From: Nitrososphaerota archaeon
Lineage (GTDB): Archaea; Thermoproteota; Nitrososphaeria; Nitrososphaerales; UBA57
Direction: 5' to 3'
NCBI GenBank assembly: GCA_024860875.1
Contig: JACPSZ010000007.1
Span: forward strand, 84,218 to 148,217
Length of the DNA: 64,000 nt
Part shown: positions 34,238-43,196 of the stretch, in pieces
Position numbering within the stretch: position 1 is the stretch's first letter
Layout: every line of letters starts with the position of its first letter
The notes under the pieces: generated by a model
Seen by the model: only the letters and a program-made list of their open reading frames with translations
The model's database searches: none
What the model was told of the DNA's origin: nothing
Made by a program: the position numbers and the translations under genes

Positions 34238-35879
34238 AGGAGCACGCAAGCTTACTGCAGGCGAGAAGGACGCCCTGCACCGTACGATAACCAAGATAAT
34301 AGAATGTCAGCAAATTGCAGGCATATGTGTCTATGGCTCTCAAATTGCTGGGTATGCAAGACCAGACAGCGACTACGATTTGATAATAGCGATAAAAGGC
34401 TACAAGCAAAGAGTACGCTACAACTACCTTAAGGGCCATGCAGAAGTCTCGGTATTGGTCATAGATAGCGACCTTTTGCTCAAGGATGCCCAAAAGGCAT
34501 TTCTCGGGGAATTTGCAGTTGGAAGGTTCCTCAACGTTTACGAATCAATTTCAGGTGCAGAGTATTTCGATAAGGTAGAAACTGCGTACAAGAGAAGGGT
34601 CGCATTAGAGGCGATTGCAGAGTTAGCAGCAGATTACGGCGACCTTTCAAGGAACTTGGTCGTTCCCGTAGAATACATACTCTTTCAGAAGTTGAAGAAG
34701 AGGGCTGCAATCTACCCTCCAGCATTGTACAGCTACGTCAAAACTTATTCTGGAGATGGGGGGAAGAAGAATCTAACATTGTCGTGTATGGGGTTCATGA
34801 AACCTCTGCAGGAATTCAGCGAAGATTCCCTGATAACCCTCGATGGCAACAATTTCAGGATAACTGGCGCAGCGACAAAGAAGCAGCTGGCAAAACTTCA
34901 GTCGTTGCTTGCGGTCGCAGAGAGGGGCTTGAGGCAGTATGCCGTGCATGGCTATGCGGGGAGAGTGAAAGTGGGCGTAATAAGGAAGGAATTACTATCA
35001 AAAATCTCACGCTCGAGGAGTATAGAAAGAATTCCACAATTTCTGAAGAACCCCAAGAGCCTGCTCCTGCTTGATGAAGGGCATCTGATAATGGATGGAA
35101 CGCAATGGCTAAAGCACTTACTAGCAAAGCTTTCTTTCAGCGAAAAAACATCTGTATCAATAAGAAAGGTCGGAGGCCCCTATACACTCCTCAGAGAATA
35201 CACAATCAAGGAAGGGAGTAGAGTGGAAAAATTTGCGGTCAAAGCATATCGTGATCTGAGGTCGGTAAAGTGGTTCCTGCTCAATTTCTGGACTGCAAAC
35301 AGTAGGAAGTTTGAGATTACGCCTCTAGCGAGGCTTACACGTGAATATGTAGCGTTGAAGGGCTTTCGCGATGCAGGGATTAACGTTCCAAACATTATTG
35401 GAGTTGTAGCCCCCTCAAGAATCCTCATAACAGAATTCATAGAGGGCACAGACCTCGGCATAATCGCAAAAGAAGTTCTTGCAGGTAAAACAGATGATTA
35501 TTCGCCGATCAAAACATACGGGGAGATTCTGGCAAAGATACATTCTCTGGGTTATGCTCTTGGCGACGCAAAGCCTAACAATGCACTAAAGACCGATTCC
35601 AAGATTTTCATTACCGACCTCGAGCAGGTAAAGAAGGATGGTGATAGAGCCTGGGACATCTCTGTCTTCATCTACTATTCGCTTAGGTTAAACACAAATG
35701 GAAAACACGTGAGAGACTTTGTCAAAGCATTCCTCAAGGGTTACCTAGCTGAGGGCAACAGAGAAATAATTCAAGAGTCGCTGAAGGTGAAATACTACGA
35801 GCCCTTCTTCCCTATATTAGCACCTAACGTAGTTCTTGCTGCAAGAGATGAAATAGCAAAAATTGTTAGGGCTTCTTGA
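34215..35879 (+). CDS. nucleotidyltransferase fused to RIO/Bud32-like kinase
   Basis: 554 residues with two catalytic folds. The N-terminal part (about 20-130) has [17 protein letters not shown], the GS...DxD motif of MNT-type nucleotidyltransferases (Gly41-Ser42, Asp53, Asp55). A middle helical part of about 150 residues follows. The C-terminal part (about 300-530) is a small atypical kinase: [10 protein letters not shown] with the ATP-binding Lys, [12 protein letters not shown] as hinge, LGDAKPNN (Asp451) as catalytic loop and ITDLEQ (Asp468) for DFG. Possible roles are protein or small-molecule AMPylation and phosphorylation. TTG start; convergent overlap of 14 bases with rps27ae. Confidence 0.75.
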   Translation: MNAPREFRGARKLTAGEKDALHRTITKIIECQQIAGICVYGSQIAGYARPDSDYDLIIAIKGYKQRVRYNYLKGHAEVSVLVIDSDLLLKDAQKAFLGEFAVGRFLNVYESISGAEYFDKVETAYKRRVALEAIAELAADYGDLSRNLVVPVEYILFQKLKKRAAIYPPALYSYVKTYSGDGGKKNLTLSCMGFMKPLQEFSEDSLITLDGNNFRITGAATKKQLAKLQSLLAVAERGLRQYAVHGYAGRVKVGVIRKELLSKISRSRSIERIPQFLKNPKSLLLLDEGHLIMDGTQWLKHLLAKLSFSEKTSVSIRKVGGPYTLLREYTIKEGSRVEKFAVKAYRDLRSVKWFLLNFWTANSRKFEITPLARLTREYVALKGFRDAGINVPNIIGVVAPSRILITEFIEGTDLGIIAKEVLAGKTDDYSPIKTYGEILAKIHSLGYALGDAKPNNALKTDSKIFITDLEQVKKDGDRAWDISVFIYYSLRLNTNGKHVRDFVKAFLKGYLAEGNREIIQESLKVKYYEPFFPILAPNVVLAARDEIAKIVRAS

Positions 35880-36132
35880 ACGACGTATAGCCACAGTTTC
35901 CGCAAGATAACCTGTTCTTGTGCTCTGCAAGAAACCTTCCCTTGCCACACCTCGGGCACTCCTGCTTCAGCCTCTTCAGCGAGTCTCCCTGAACCTCGTA
36001 GAACTTATACACCTGAGGGCTGACCTTCGGCTTTCTCTTCTTCTTCCCTCTCGGAGCAGGTGCTGGAGCTGCAGCTTCTGTCGCTGGTGCAGCTGGAGGC
36101 GGTGCGGGTGCTGGAGCTGGAGTCTTTGACAT
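35866..36132 (-). CDS. rps27ae: 30S ribosomal protein S27Ae
   Basis: 88 residues. The zinc ribbon [26 protein letters not shown] and the preceding [17 protein letters not shown] are diagnostic. The first 30 residues are an Ala/Pro-rich extension ending in RGKKKRKPK, longer than in most archaea. It is the last of four minus-strand genes. Confidence 0.93.
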   Translation of the reverse strand: MSKTPAPAPAPPPAAPATEAAAPAPAPRGKKKRKPKVSPQVYKFYEVQGDSLKRLKQECPRCGKGRFLAEHKNRLSCGNCGYTSFKKP

Positions 36133-36140
36133 CTAAAAAC

Positions 36141-36518
36141 CTACTTCTTCTCTGCTGGTGCAGCTGTAGCTGAGGCTGGGGCGGATGCTGGCGCAGCCTG
36201 TTTGGGCTTCTTCATCTCTTCCCTCACCTTCTTCCTTTCTTCTTTTGGAAGAGACCTAATCATTAGATATCTTGGAAGGTGCTTCTTTGCTAGCTCGGCA
36301 TTACTGTAAACGTAGAAGACACCCTTCGCAGAATCTCTTCCTGCGTCAAACTTTATCTTTATGGGGAATACACTGGCCTTGTCGACGTTGAGCTGCTGTG
36401 CAACCATGTTGGAAGCGTCATCTCTTTTCAAATTTCCTTTGATGGCAGTGAACTTCGCAGTAACCTCTCTCCTTGACAGGAATTTGTTCTCCTGTTGTTC
36501 TAGCAGCTCTGCAGGCAT
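36141..36518 (-). CDS. rps24e: 30S ribosomal protein S24e
   Basis: 125 residues. FLSRREVTAKFTAIKGNLKR and the basic VFPIKIKFDAGRDSAKGVFY match S24e. After KPKQ it ends in about 20 Ala/Pro/Ser residues, a low-complexity tail that mirrors the head of S27Ae encoded eight bases downstream. Confidence 0.9.
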   Translation of the reverse strand: MPAELLEQQENKFLSRREVTAKFTAIKGNLKRDDASNMVAQQLNVDKASVFPIKIKFDAGRDSAKGVFYVYSNAELAKKHLPRYLMIRSLPKEERKKVREEMKKPKQAAPASAPASATAAPAEKK

Positions 36519-36561
36519 AAGGATGCACCGAAGACATGCATCTGTATTAATACTTTAGGCT

Positions 36562-36747
36562 CTACCTGTATCTTGCTCTCGGTATGAATGGGGCTATCTT
36601 CTTGCCGCAGTTCTGGCACAGCATCGTGAAACTTCGAGCGGATTCGTTAAAGTACAAATCCCTATGAGACTTGCAGACTAGCTGTTGGCAGTTCTTGCAT
36701 ACTTGAGCTTTGCCAGCCTTGCAGACATAGCATGTTGTTTTGCCCAT
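36562..36747 (-). CDS. small zinc-binding protein
   Basis: 61 residues with four Cys pairs: CYVC, CKNC, the Cys-His of CKSH and CQNC near the end, enough for one or two zinc sites, followed by a basic C-terminus (RARYR). Its ATG follows the helicase stop codon directly, and ribosomal genes lie downstream, suggesting a translation or RNA role. Not recognised by family. Confidence 0.75.
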   Translation of the reverse strand: MGKTTCYVCKAGKAQVCKNCQQLVCKSHRDLYFNESARSFTMLCQNCGKKIAPFIPRARYR

Positions 36748-37944
36748 TTACCAACGCCTTCTGAAGTTAGAGGGCCTGTCCCTAATACGCCTTCTGAAGT
36801 TTCTCTGCAGAATCTTTGGTTGCATTTCGTACGATACGAAGCCCTGCATCTTCCTCATGGGTATTTTGGTCATGCCTCTAATCCTTGCAAAGTCGTCGTA
36901 CTCTTTTTGCGAGATGAGAGTTATTGCTATGCCGTCCTTTCCCGCCCTTGCAGTCCTTCCGATTCTGTGGAAGTATGAAAGAGGCTCTCTTGGGACATCG
37001 AAGTTTATGACATGGCTAACTCCCCTAATGTCTAATCCTCTAGAAGCTACATCCGTGGCTACGAGTATGTCGATCTTGCCGTTCCTAAATAGCATCATAG
37101 CATTATCTCTTTGTCTCTGCGTAAGGTCTCCATGTATGGGCAGAGCCTGATAACCTACTTTCTGGAGCTCCTCTGCAAGTGTCCCGGTCTTCCACTTTGT
37201 GTCGCAGAATATTAGAGCTTGGTTGACTGCTTGCTTGGTTAGGATCTTGCACAGAGCGTCGAACTTGTACTGTTCATCTACCATTAGATACAGTTGATCT
37301 ATGGCTTCAAGCCCGACCTCATCCTTGCTGAGAAGAATCTGCACCGGGTTCCTCATGTACCTGTCTGACAGAGAAAGTATCTCTCGGGGCATCGTAGCAG
37401 AGAACAATGCTGTCTGAATATCAACTGGAGCATTCTCCATGATATACTCAACATCCTCGATGAAGCCCATGTCTAGCATCCTATCCGCTTCGTCAAGCAC
37501 TACGAACTTCAGAGCGCTTAATTTTATAGAACCCCTCCTTAAATGGTCGATCAACCTTCCCGGAGTGGCTACTATTACACGCGGGAAATTCCTCAGCCTC
37601 GAAAACTGATTTTCGATGGATTCTCCTCCGTATACGGCAAGAGCCCTTATCTCTGTGTACTTTGCATATGCGTTGATGTCTTTCGCTACCTGAACTGCAA
37701 GCTCTCTTGTAGGCGTCAGAACTAAAGCCTGAACGTGCCTGTCATTCTCCTCCATCTTCGAAATCAGAGGTATTCCAAATGCTGCAGTCTTGCCTGAACC
37801 CGTATGTGATTGTCCTATTACGTCCTTTCCTTCCATCAGGGGAGGGATTGCCTGCTCCTGAATTGGGAAAAGAGTGCTGAACCCTAGATCTTCAGTTCCA
37901 TGAAGAATTCTAGGATTGATTCCTATTTCCTTAAATTGACTCAA
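36748..37944 (-). CDS. DEAD-box RNA helicase
   Basis: 398 residues with all core motifs: Q motif TLFPIQEQAIPPL, Walker A as SHTGSGKT, PTRELAVQVA, ATPGR, DEADRMLDMGF, SATMP, ATDVASRGLDI and HRIGRTARAG. The C-terminal tail after the helicase core is short and Arg-rich (RRRIRDRPSNFRRRW), typical of non-specific RNA binding. It leads the operon with the small zinc protein, S24e and S27Ae. Confidence 0.95.
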   Translation of the reverse strand: MSQFKEIGINPRILHGTEDLGFSTLFPIQEQAIPPLMEGKDVIGQSHTGSGKTAAFGIPLISKMEENDRHVQALVLTPTRELAVQVAKDINAYAKYTEIRALAVYGGESIENQFSRLRNFPRVIVATPGRLIDHLRRGSIKLSALKFVVLDEADRMLDMGFIEDVEYIMENAPVDIQTALFSATMPREILSLSDRYMRNPVQILLSKDEVGLEAIDQLYLMVDEQYKFDALCKILTKQAVNQALIFCDTKWKTGTLAEELQKVGYQALPIHGDLTQRQRDNAMMLFRNGKIDILVATDVASRGLDIRGVSHVINFDVPREPLSYFHRIGRTARAGKDGIAITLISQKEYDDFARIRGMTKIPMRKMQGFVSYEMQPKILQRNFRRRIRDRPSNFRRRW

Positions 37945-38291
37945 TGTCTTTACACTTTTTTCTGTTACAAAAGGCAGCAGATAATTCGGATTTCGTCCTC
38001 TTCTTCTGTTGCTTCCTTTGTTGTTAGTGCTGGGGAGCCCCGGTATATAAGGATGCTATACTTTTTCTACATACAATCTTCTTTTACATTTCGTATGCTT
38101 CGCTGGAATATTTCATCGTTGTGATTTATCAAATAAAACCCGTCGAATAATTCAGGCGTTTAGAGGTTCTTGTGCATCTCTCAAAATACAGATAAGGTTT
38201 TAAGTGCATTATTCAAAGAGTGCAGGCTACCGCAGTGTTTAGCATGTACGGATTAAAAGCTGTAGTGTTTGTTTTAGAAAGGTGATTAGTT
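37945..38291. promoter_or_regulatory. divergent promoter region between the helicase and rpoD
   Basis: This 347-base gene-free stretch separates two divergent operons. TATATAA at 38044-38050, read on the minus strand as TTATATA, would start a helicase transcript with a leader of about 70 bases. It adjoins a short GGGG-AG-CCCC inverted repeat (38033-38042). On the plus strand an A/T-rich ATAAGGTTTTAAG near 38191-38203 may serve rpoD. No tRNA or conserved small gene was recognised. Confidence 0.45.
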
Positions 38292-38924
38292 ACGGTAAGT
38301 GTTGAAGTTGTAGAATCGTCTGACGAAGGTGTAAAGGTAAGGATTAAGGGCATCGACAGGACTTATGCCAACGCTATACGAAGGTTCGCAATAAGCGAGG
38401 TTCCCTCCATGGCTATAGATGAGGTTGTAATCTTGGAGAACTCCTCCGTAATGTATGATGAATTGCTGGCCCATCGACTAGGATTATTGCCTCTTAAAAC
38501 TGACCTCGAAAGATACATACTTCCCGAGCAATGCGACTGCAGGAATCCTCTTGGATGCTCAAAGTGCAGAGTATTGTTGGTGCTCGATGCACAGGCTCGG
38601 GACAAAGTGCTAACGGTCTATTCGGGCAACTTGGTTTCCGAGGACAAAGAAATCGTTCCGATTGCGGACAAGATACCGATAGTAAAATTGGCTCCGGGGC
38701 AGAAGGTTAAGCTTGAGGCTTATGCAAAGCTAGGAAGAGGCAAAGACCATGCAAAGTGGCAGCCAGTTTCCGCTTCAGTATTGACAGAAACTAACAAGGA
38801 GAACGAATTCGATCTGTACATAGAGTCAGTGGGCTCTCTGTCAGCCTCGACTATCTTAGCAAAGGCGGCAGAAATACTGCACAGCAAACTCGAGGACTTC
38901 GCGACTGCAAGGGGGTTGGCATAA
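38292..38924 (+). CDS. rpoD: RNA polymerase subunit D with a non-standard start codon
   Basis: Archaeal Rpb3 homologue, 210 residues as drawn. The conserved N-terminus VEVVES, VKVRIKGIDRTYANAIRRF and SEVPSMAIDEV is in frame from about 38295, but the open frame begins only after a TGA at 38283-38285. No ATG, GTG or TTG exists before the internal ATG at 38409, which would remove about 39 conserved residues. GGTGA (38281-38285) lies six bases before ACG at 38292, the most likely start. The CDCRNPLGCSKC cluster may bind Fe-S or zinc. Forms the assembly platform with subunit L. A base error (ACG for ATG) is the alternative. Confidence 0.88.
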   Translation, partial: TVSVEVVESSDEGVKVRIKGIDRTYANAIRRFAISEVPSMAIDEVVILENSSVMYDELLAHRLGLLPLKTDLERYILPEQCDCRNPLGCSKCRVLLVLDAQARDKVLTVYSGNLVSEDKEIVPIADKIPIVKLAPGQKVKLEAYAKLGRGKDHAKWQPVSASVLTETNKENEFDLYIESVGSLSASTILAKAAEILHSKLEDFATARGLA

Positions 38925-39257
38925 ATGAAACCAAAGAACATCGTGTATCATGCACTCGTTGCTGACATGAAAAAGTCCAAGGCGGCCATCTGGGAAGACA
39001 TAGCAGAAAGGCTGGCAAGAAACATAGAAGTCAATGTCGGAAAGTTGGCTAGAGTAACAAAGAAGAACGATGTCGTTGCAGTACCAGGGAAGGTTCTTGG
39101 AGGAGGAGAGATTTCGCATGCTCTTGTTATAGGAGCAGAGAAGTTTTCAGGCTCTGCAAGGGCCAAGATCGAGGCTGTAGGCGGTCAAGCAGTTTCGCTC
39201 AAAGAACTTGCCCAGAAGCATGCTGATGGTAAGGGTGTGAGGATAATTGCAGGCTAG
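38925..39257 (+). CDS. rpl18e: 50S ribosomal protein L18e
   Basis: 110 residues. ARVTKKNDVVAVPGKVLGGG and the C-terminal segment KELAQKHADGKGVRIIAG are diagnostic for L18e (L15 superfamily). ATG start directly after the rpoD stop, in the conserved archaeal order rpoD-L18e-L13-S9-rpoN. Confidence 0.95.
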   Translation: MKPKNIVYHALVADMKKSKAAIWEDIAERLARNIEVNVGKLARVTKKNDVVAVPGKVLGGGEISHALVIGAEKFSGSARAKIEAVGGQAVSLKELAQKHADGKGVRIIAG

Positions 39258-39702
39258 CGCAACTACAGCAACTGTAACTGTAATTGATGCAGCAGGGATG
39301 ATTTCGGGAAGGCTATGCTCTAAAGTTGCCAAGCTCGTCATAAGCGGCAACAAGGTTATTGTTGTCAATGCAGAGAAAGCTGTCATAACGGGATCCAAGA
39401 GTTCAATAAAGAAGAGCTGGGAGGAATGGCTGGATATTGCGAGCATAACAAACCCGTTGCAAGGGCCTTACCATCCAAGAAATCCAGACAGGATACTCCA
39501 GAGGATGGTCAGAGGGATGCTGCCAATGAGGAAGAGCAAGGGCCCAAATTCCTTGAAGAGGTTGCGCATTTACAACGGAGTCCCGGCAGAGTTCAGCAAA
39601 GCTAAGATGACCACTTTTGATGATGTAAAGGCTACAAAACCTCTGGCGTTTTATACTACGGTTGGGGAACTGGCCAAACTCATAGGCTGGAAGGGAGCGT
39701 AA
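39247..39702 (+). CDS. rpl13: 50S ribosomal protein L13
   Basis: 151 residues. VIDAAGMISGRLCSKVAKL, the RILQRMVRGMLP segment and KRLRIYNGVP are L13 signatures. It uses a TTG start that overlaps the L18e end by 11 bases; the first eight or so residues before TVIDA are an unremarkable extension. Confidence 0.95.
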   Translation: MQASATTATVTVIDAAGMISGRLCSKVAKLVISGNKVIVVNAEKAVITGSKSSIKKSWEEWLDIASITNPLQGPYHPRNPDRILQRMVRGMLPMRKSKGPNSLKRLRIYNGVPAEFSKAKMTTFDDVKATKPLAFYTTVGELAKLIGWKGA

Positions 39703-39703
39703 A

Positions 39704-40114
39704 ATGGTGACTCAGAAGAAGACCAAGCTGTATTCAGGCTCAAGAAAGACTGCAAGGGCAACTGCAGCTTTCATGCAAGGCTCTGGAAAGGTAAGGGTAA
39801 ACAATGTCCCTGCTGAACTACTCGCGCCTTGGATTGCAAGGGAGAGGGTCATGACACCTCTTGAACTTGCAGGTGATTACAGGGAGAAAGTCGACATCGA
39901 TGTCAGGGTTTCTGGAGGGGGCTTCATGGGACAGGCAGAGGCTACAGCAATAGCAATCTCAAAAGGTTTCATAGACTTTTTCAGGAGCAAGGAATTACGG
40001 CAGCGGATTTCTGATTATGATAAACATCTCATATCTGGCGATGCTAGGCAGGCGGAGCCCAAGAAATTCGGAGGGCCGGGTGCTAGGAGAAAGCGCCAGA
40101 AGTCGTACCGCTAG
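39704..40114 (+). CDS. rps9: 30S ribosomal protein S9
   Basis: 136 residues. SGSRKTARATAAFMQGSGKV at the N-terminus, VSGGGFMGQAEATAIAISKG and the basic end KFGGPGARRKRQKSYR, whose last residues reach toward the P-site tRNA, identify it. ATG start two bases after L13. Confidence 0.96.
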   Translation: MVTQKKTKLYSGSRKTARATAAFMQGSGKVRVNNVPAELLAPWIARERVMTPLELAGDYREKVDIDVRVSGGGFMGQAEATAIAISKGFIDFFRSKELRQRISDYDKHLISGDARQAEPKKFGGPGARRKRQKSYR

Positions 40115-40136
40115 TGCAATGGGGTAGAATGAAGAG

Positions 40137-40373
40137 ATGCTAGTTCCCGTTAGATGTTTCACCTGCGGCTCATTGGTAGGAAACAAGTACGAAGAGTTCC
40201 AGAAGAGGGTCAAGGAAGGAGAAGAGCCCGGCAAGGCACTGACAAAGATGGGCGTAAAGCGCTACTGCTGCAGGAGGATGCTTTTGGCTGCTACGACAAC
40301 CATAGACCAGGTGATACCTTATTACGAGTCCCTCGCTACGAGAAGGGCTGAATTCGAGACCGAACAAACATAG
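40137..40373 (+). CDS. rpoN: RNA polymerase subunit N (Rpb10)
   Basis: 78 residues. VPVRCFTCGSLVGNKYEEF and YCCRRMLL hold the four zinc ligands (CxxC and CC). It binds subunits D and L in the polymerase platform. Its final base is shared with the enolase start. Confidence 0.96.
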   Translation: MLVPVRCFTCGSLVGNKYEEFQKRVKEGEEPGKALTKMGVKRYCCRRMLLAATTTIDQVIPYYESLATRRAEFETEQT

Positions 40374-41644
40374 TGAAGTTCTTGCCTGAATGCAGAATAG
40401 AAGACGTATTGGCTAGGGTATGTTATGACAGCAGGGGCGTCCAGACAATAGAGGTTGAAGTTCATCTTAATGGAGCTGTTGGAAGGACCGCTGCGCCTGC
40501 AGGCGCAAGTGTTGGAAAGCACGAAGCCATCGGGCTCGTAAATAACGATGCAAAGAAGACATGCAAGGTTTTGGAAACTTACCGCAAGAAACTTATTGGT
40601 ACAGACGCTGCAGACCCGTACGCACTTGCAGAATTACTCCATGAGATCGACGGAACTTCGAACTTCAGCAGGATTGGAGGTTCTGCAACATATGCAATAT
40701 CAGTAGCAGCGGCAGAAGCAGCTTCAAAGAAGAAGAACATACCGCTATATGCACTCTTGGCTGGAAACAAGAAGATAGCACTTCCATTTCCGCTCGGTAA
40801 CGTTCTCGGAGGAGGAAAACATGCCGGGGAAGGCTCGCCAGACATTCAGGAGTTTCTAGCATGTCCCAAAGGAGCCACGAATATTGCTGATGCTTTGATG
40901 GCTAACATTGAAGTTCACAAGGAGATAAGAAAAATTATAGACAAAAAAGACCCAAAGTTCAGCGGAGGAAAAGGAGACGAGGGTGCATGGGCTTATTCTG
41001 CAAATAACAAGCAGGCTCTTGAGATTACGTACGAAGCAGTTAACAGAGTTTCTGACAAGTTAGGTTTCGAAGTACTGATGGCATTGGACATAGCATCATC
41101 TTCAATGTGGGATCCAAAGCGCAAAGTATACAATTATTCTCGCGCTGGCGAAAAAAGAACTCCAGAAGAGCAGGAGAACTATGCTCTTGAGCTTATTGAC
41201 AGATATGATTTGGTTTACATCGAAGACCCCGTACGCGAAGAGGACTTCGAGGGTTTCAAGCGGATAACATCGTCAGCAAAGCACTGCATAGTGGTTGGCG
41301 ACGACCTGTTCGTTACAGACCCAGATAGGATAAAGAAGGGTGCAAATATCGGGGCTGGAAATGGAGCAATCTTGAAGGTGAATCAGGTAGGAACTCTCGG
41401 CGACGCCTTGGAGTTCGCGAAGGTTGCCATAGCGCACAAGTACGCAGTCACAACGTCTCATAGATCTGGAGACACTCCAGATTACCACTTGGCTCACATC
41501 GCAGTAGGAGCGCATTCGCTTATGATAAAGTCTGGCGTTGTTGGAGGGGAAAGGGTAGCAAAGCTTAATGAGTTGCTGAGGATAAACGATTCTATACTTA
41601 TAAACGAGGGGAAGCAGGTTCCAATGGCGAAGTTTGTGGTGTGA
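40373..41644 (+). CDS. eno: enolase
   Basis: 423 residues. It interconverts 2-phosphoglycerate and phosphoenolpyruvate. Motifs: VCYDSRGVQTIEVEV, APAGASVGKHEA, GKGDEGAWA, VLMALDIASSS, YIEDPVREED, VVGDDLFVTD and TTSHRSGDTPD, covering the Mg and catalytic residues. GTG start overlapping the rpoN stop. Confidence 0.96.
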   Translation: MKFLPECRIEDVLARVCYDSRGVQTIEVEVHLNGAVGRTAAPAGASVGKHEAIGLVNNDAKKTCKVLETYRKKLIGTDAADPYALAELLHEIDGTSNFSRIGGSATYAISVAAAEAASKKKNIPLYALLAGNKKIALPFPLGNVLGGGKHAGEGSPDIQEFLACPKGATNIADALMANIEVHKEIRKIIDKKDPKFSGGKGDEGAWAYSANNKQALEITYEAVNRVSDKLGFEVLMALDIASSSMWDPKRKVYNYSRAGEKRTPEEQENYALELIDRYDLVYIEDPVREEDFEGFKRITSSAKHCIVVGDDLFVTDPDRIKKGANIGAGNGAILKVNQVGTLGDALEFAKVAIAHKYAVTTSHRSGDTPDYHLAHIAVGAHSLMIKSGVVGGERVAKLNELLRINDSILINEGKQVPMAKFVV

Positions 41645-42315
41645 GTATGGAGAGAAGGTCGATAGAAGATGAGATAGAGGAGACAGGGTCTGCAGAACGC
41701 CAAATTACCTCGCAGGTCTCTGAAAAGCTCCTTCTTTCAACGGGCATAAGGGTTGGGACGCTGATCAGGACAAAGTCCATGGCTCCATTTGTGAGCAGGA
41801 CAAGGGCAGATGGTTTGCACGTTATCGATATTGGGAAGATTCTTGAAAGGATCGAAACTGCTGGAAAGTTTTTGGCTCGTTTTGATATTAACGGAATAGT
41901 AGTCTATTCGTCAAGGGAATACGGAAAGACTCCTGTCGAAAAATTCTGCGAACTTACTGGTGCTAAAGCTCTGACAGGGAGGTTCATGCCTGGTACACTG
42001 ACAAACCCGCTCTATCCTAAGCACATAGACCCTGATGTCGTGCTTGTAACTGACCCTGCCATGGATGCACAGGCTATTGAAGAAGCATCAAATGTCGGTG
42101 TACCGGTAGTTGCCATATGTGACACTGACAATGTTACCGAGAATGTTGATGTCGTAATACCTGCGAACAACAGAGGAAGGAAGGCTCTTGCAGCAGTCAT
42201 GTGGCTTTTAGCAAGGTCTGTTTTAATACATTCAGGCGCTATGAAGGCGGACGAGCCAATGAAGTATACCATTGAAGACTTCGAAACGAAGCTCGTCGAG
42301 GAAGTCGTAGAGTAG
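41641..42315 (+). CDS. rps2: 30S ribosomal protein S2
   Basis: 224 residues. RFMPGTLTNP, DPDVVLVTDPAMDAQAIEEA and VPVVAICDTDN are S2 signatures. The GTG start overlaps the enolase stop (GTGA). The acidic N-terminal extension of about 20 residues (SIEDEIEETGSAER) is common in archaeal S2. Confidence 0.95.
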   Translation: MSMERRSIEDEIEETGSAERQITSQVSEKLLLSTGIRVGTLIRTKSMAPFVSRTRADGLHVIDIGKILERIETAGKFLARFDINGIVVYSSREYGKTPVEKFCELTGAKALTGRFMPGTLTNPLYPKHIDPDVVLVTDPAMDAQAIEEASNVGVPVVAICDTDNVTENVDVVIPANNRGRKALAAVMWLLARSVLIHSGAMKADEPMKYTIEDFETKLVEEVVE

Positions 42316-42345
42316 ATTAAGTAGAATACTTGGCAGATATAGTTC

Positions 42346-43188
42346 GTGAGTCCCGACGTCAGAAGGCCAGCAGTCGCGGGTCAATTCTACCCTGCAAATC
42401 CAACTATCTTGAGGAAGACGATAGAAGAGTGCTTTCTCCATGAAATAGGGCCGAGGAAACTGCCTCCTGCTGAAGGTTCGAAGATAATAGGACTGTTATG
42501 TCCCCATGCTGGCTACATGTATTCAGGACCCGTCGCTGCACATAGCTACCTTGCACTCTCTGCTATAGCGAGCTGCGATGTTATCATAATAATTGGGCCC
42601 AACCATTACGGAATAGGTAGCGGTGTTGCTGTACCTGCAGCAAAAGTATGGCAGATGCCACTCGGAGAAGTTCCAATAGCAAAGGATGCCGCAGAAGACC
42701 TCGTTGAAACTTCCGGCATAATTGACATCGACGATCTATCACACATTCAGGAGCACTCGATAGAGGTTCAGATACCATTTTTACAGTTCATATTTAGCAA
42801 GCCGTTCAAGATTCTCCCAGTTTCCATGCTGCTTCAGGACAAAAGGACCGCAATAGAGGTTGGGGAAGCCGTAGCGGAAATTGCAATGAAGTGGAAATCA
42901 TTCATAATAGCCTCTTCAGATTTAACGCATTACGAGCCACATGAGATAGCAAGCAAGAAGGATAGGGAACTCGTTAAAGCAATAGAAAATCTTGATGTTG
43001 ATGCGCACTACGAAACCTTGAGGAAGCTTAACTTGACAGCATGTGGCTACGGCCCTATAGCTGCTGTTATGACAGTCTCAAAGATTCTTGGTGCCAAGAA
43101 TAGCAAACTGCTTCAATATGCGACAAGCGGGGATACGGGTGGGAGCAGGGATGCAGTAGTTGGCTACGCAGCCATGAGCTTCTCTTAG
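42346..43188 (+). CDS. MEMO1-family protein
   Basis: 280 residues. RRPAVAGQFYPANP at the N-terminus, CPHAGYMYSGPVAA, IIGPNHYG, HIQEHSIEVQIPFLQ, SSDLTHYE and SGDTGGSRDAVVGYAA are the family signatures. The His residues lie where related LigB-type dioxygenases bind iron. Role in archaea unknown, although it is commonly next to mevalonate kinase as here. GTG start. Confidence 0.92.
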   Translation: MSPDVRRPAVAGQFYPANPTILRKTIEECFLHEIGPRKLPPAEGSKIIGLLCPHAGYMYSGPVAAHSYLALSAIASCDVIIIIGPNHYGIGSGVAVPAAKVWQMPLGEVPIAKDAAEDLVETSGIIDIDDLSHIQEHSIEVQIPFLQFIFSKPFKILPVSMLLQDKRTAIEVGEAVAEIAMKWKSFIIASSDLTHYEPHEIASKKDRELVKAIENLDVDAHYETLRKLNLTACGYGPIAAVMTVSKILGAKNSKLLQYATSGDTGGSRDAVVGYAAMSFS

Positions 43189-43196
43189 GTGAGCGG

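Noticed and set aside
38409..38924. Short form of rpoD from the first ATG
   Set aside because: It would lack about 39 conserved N-terminal residues needed for the subunit D platform fold.
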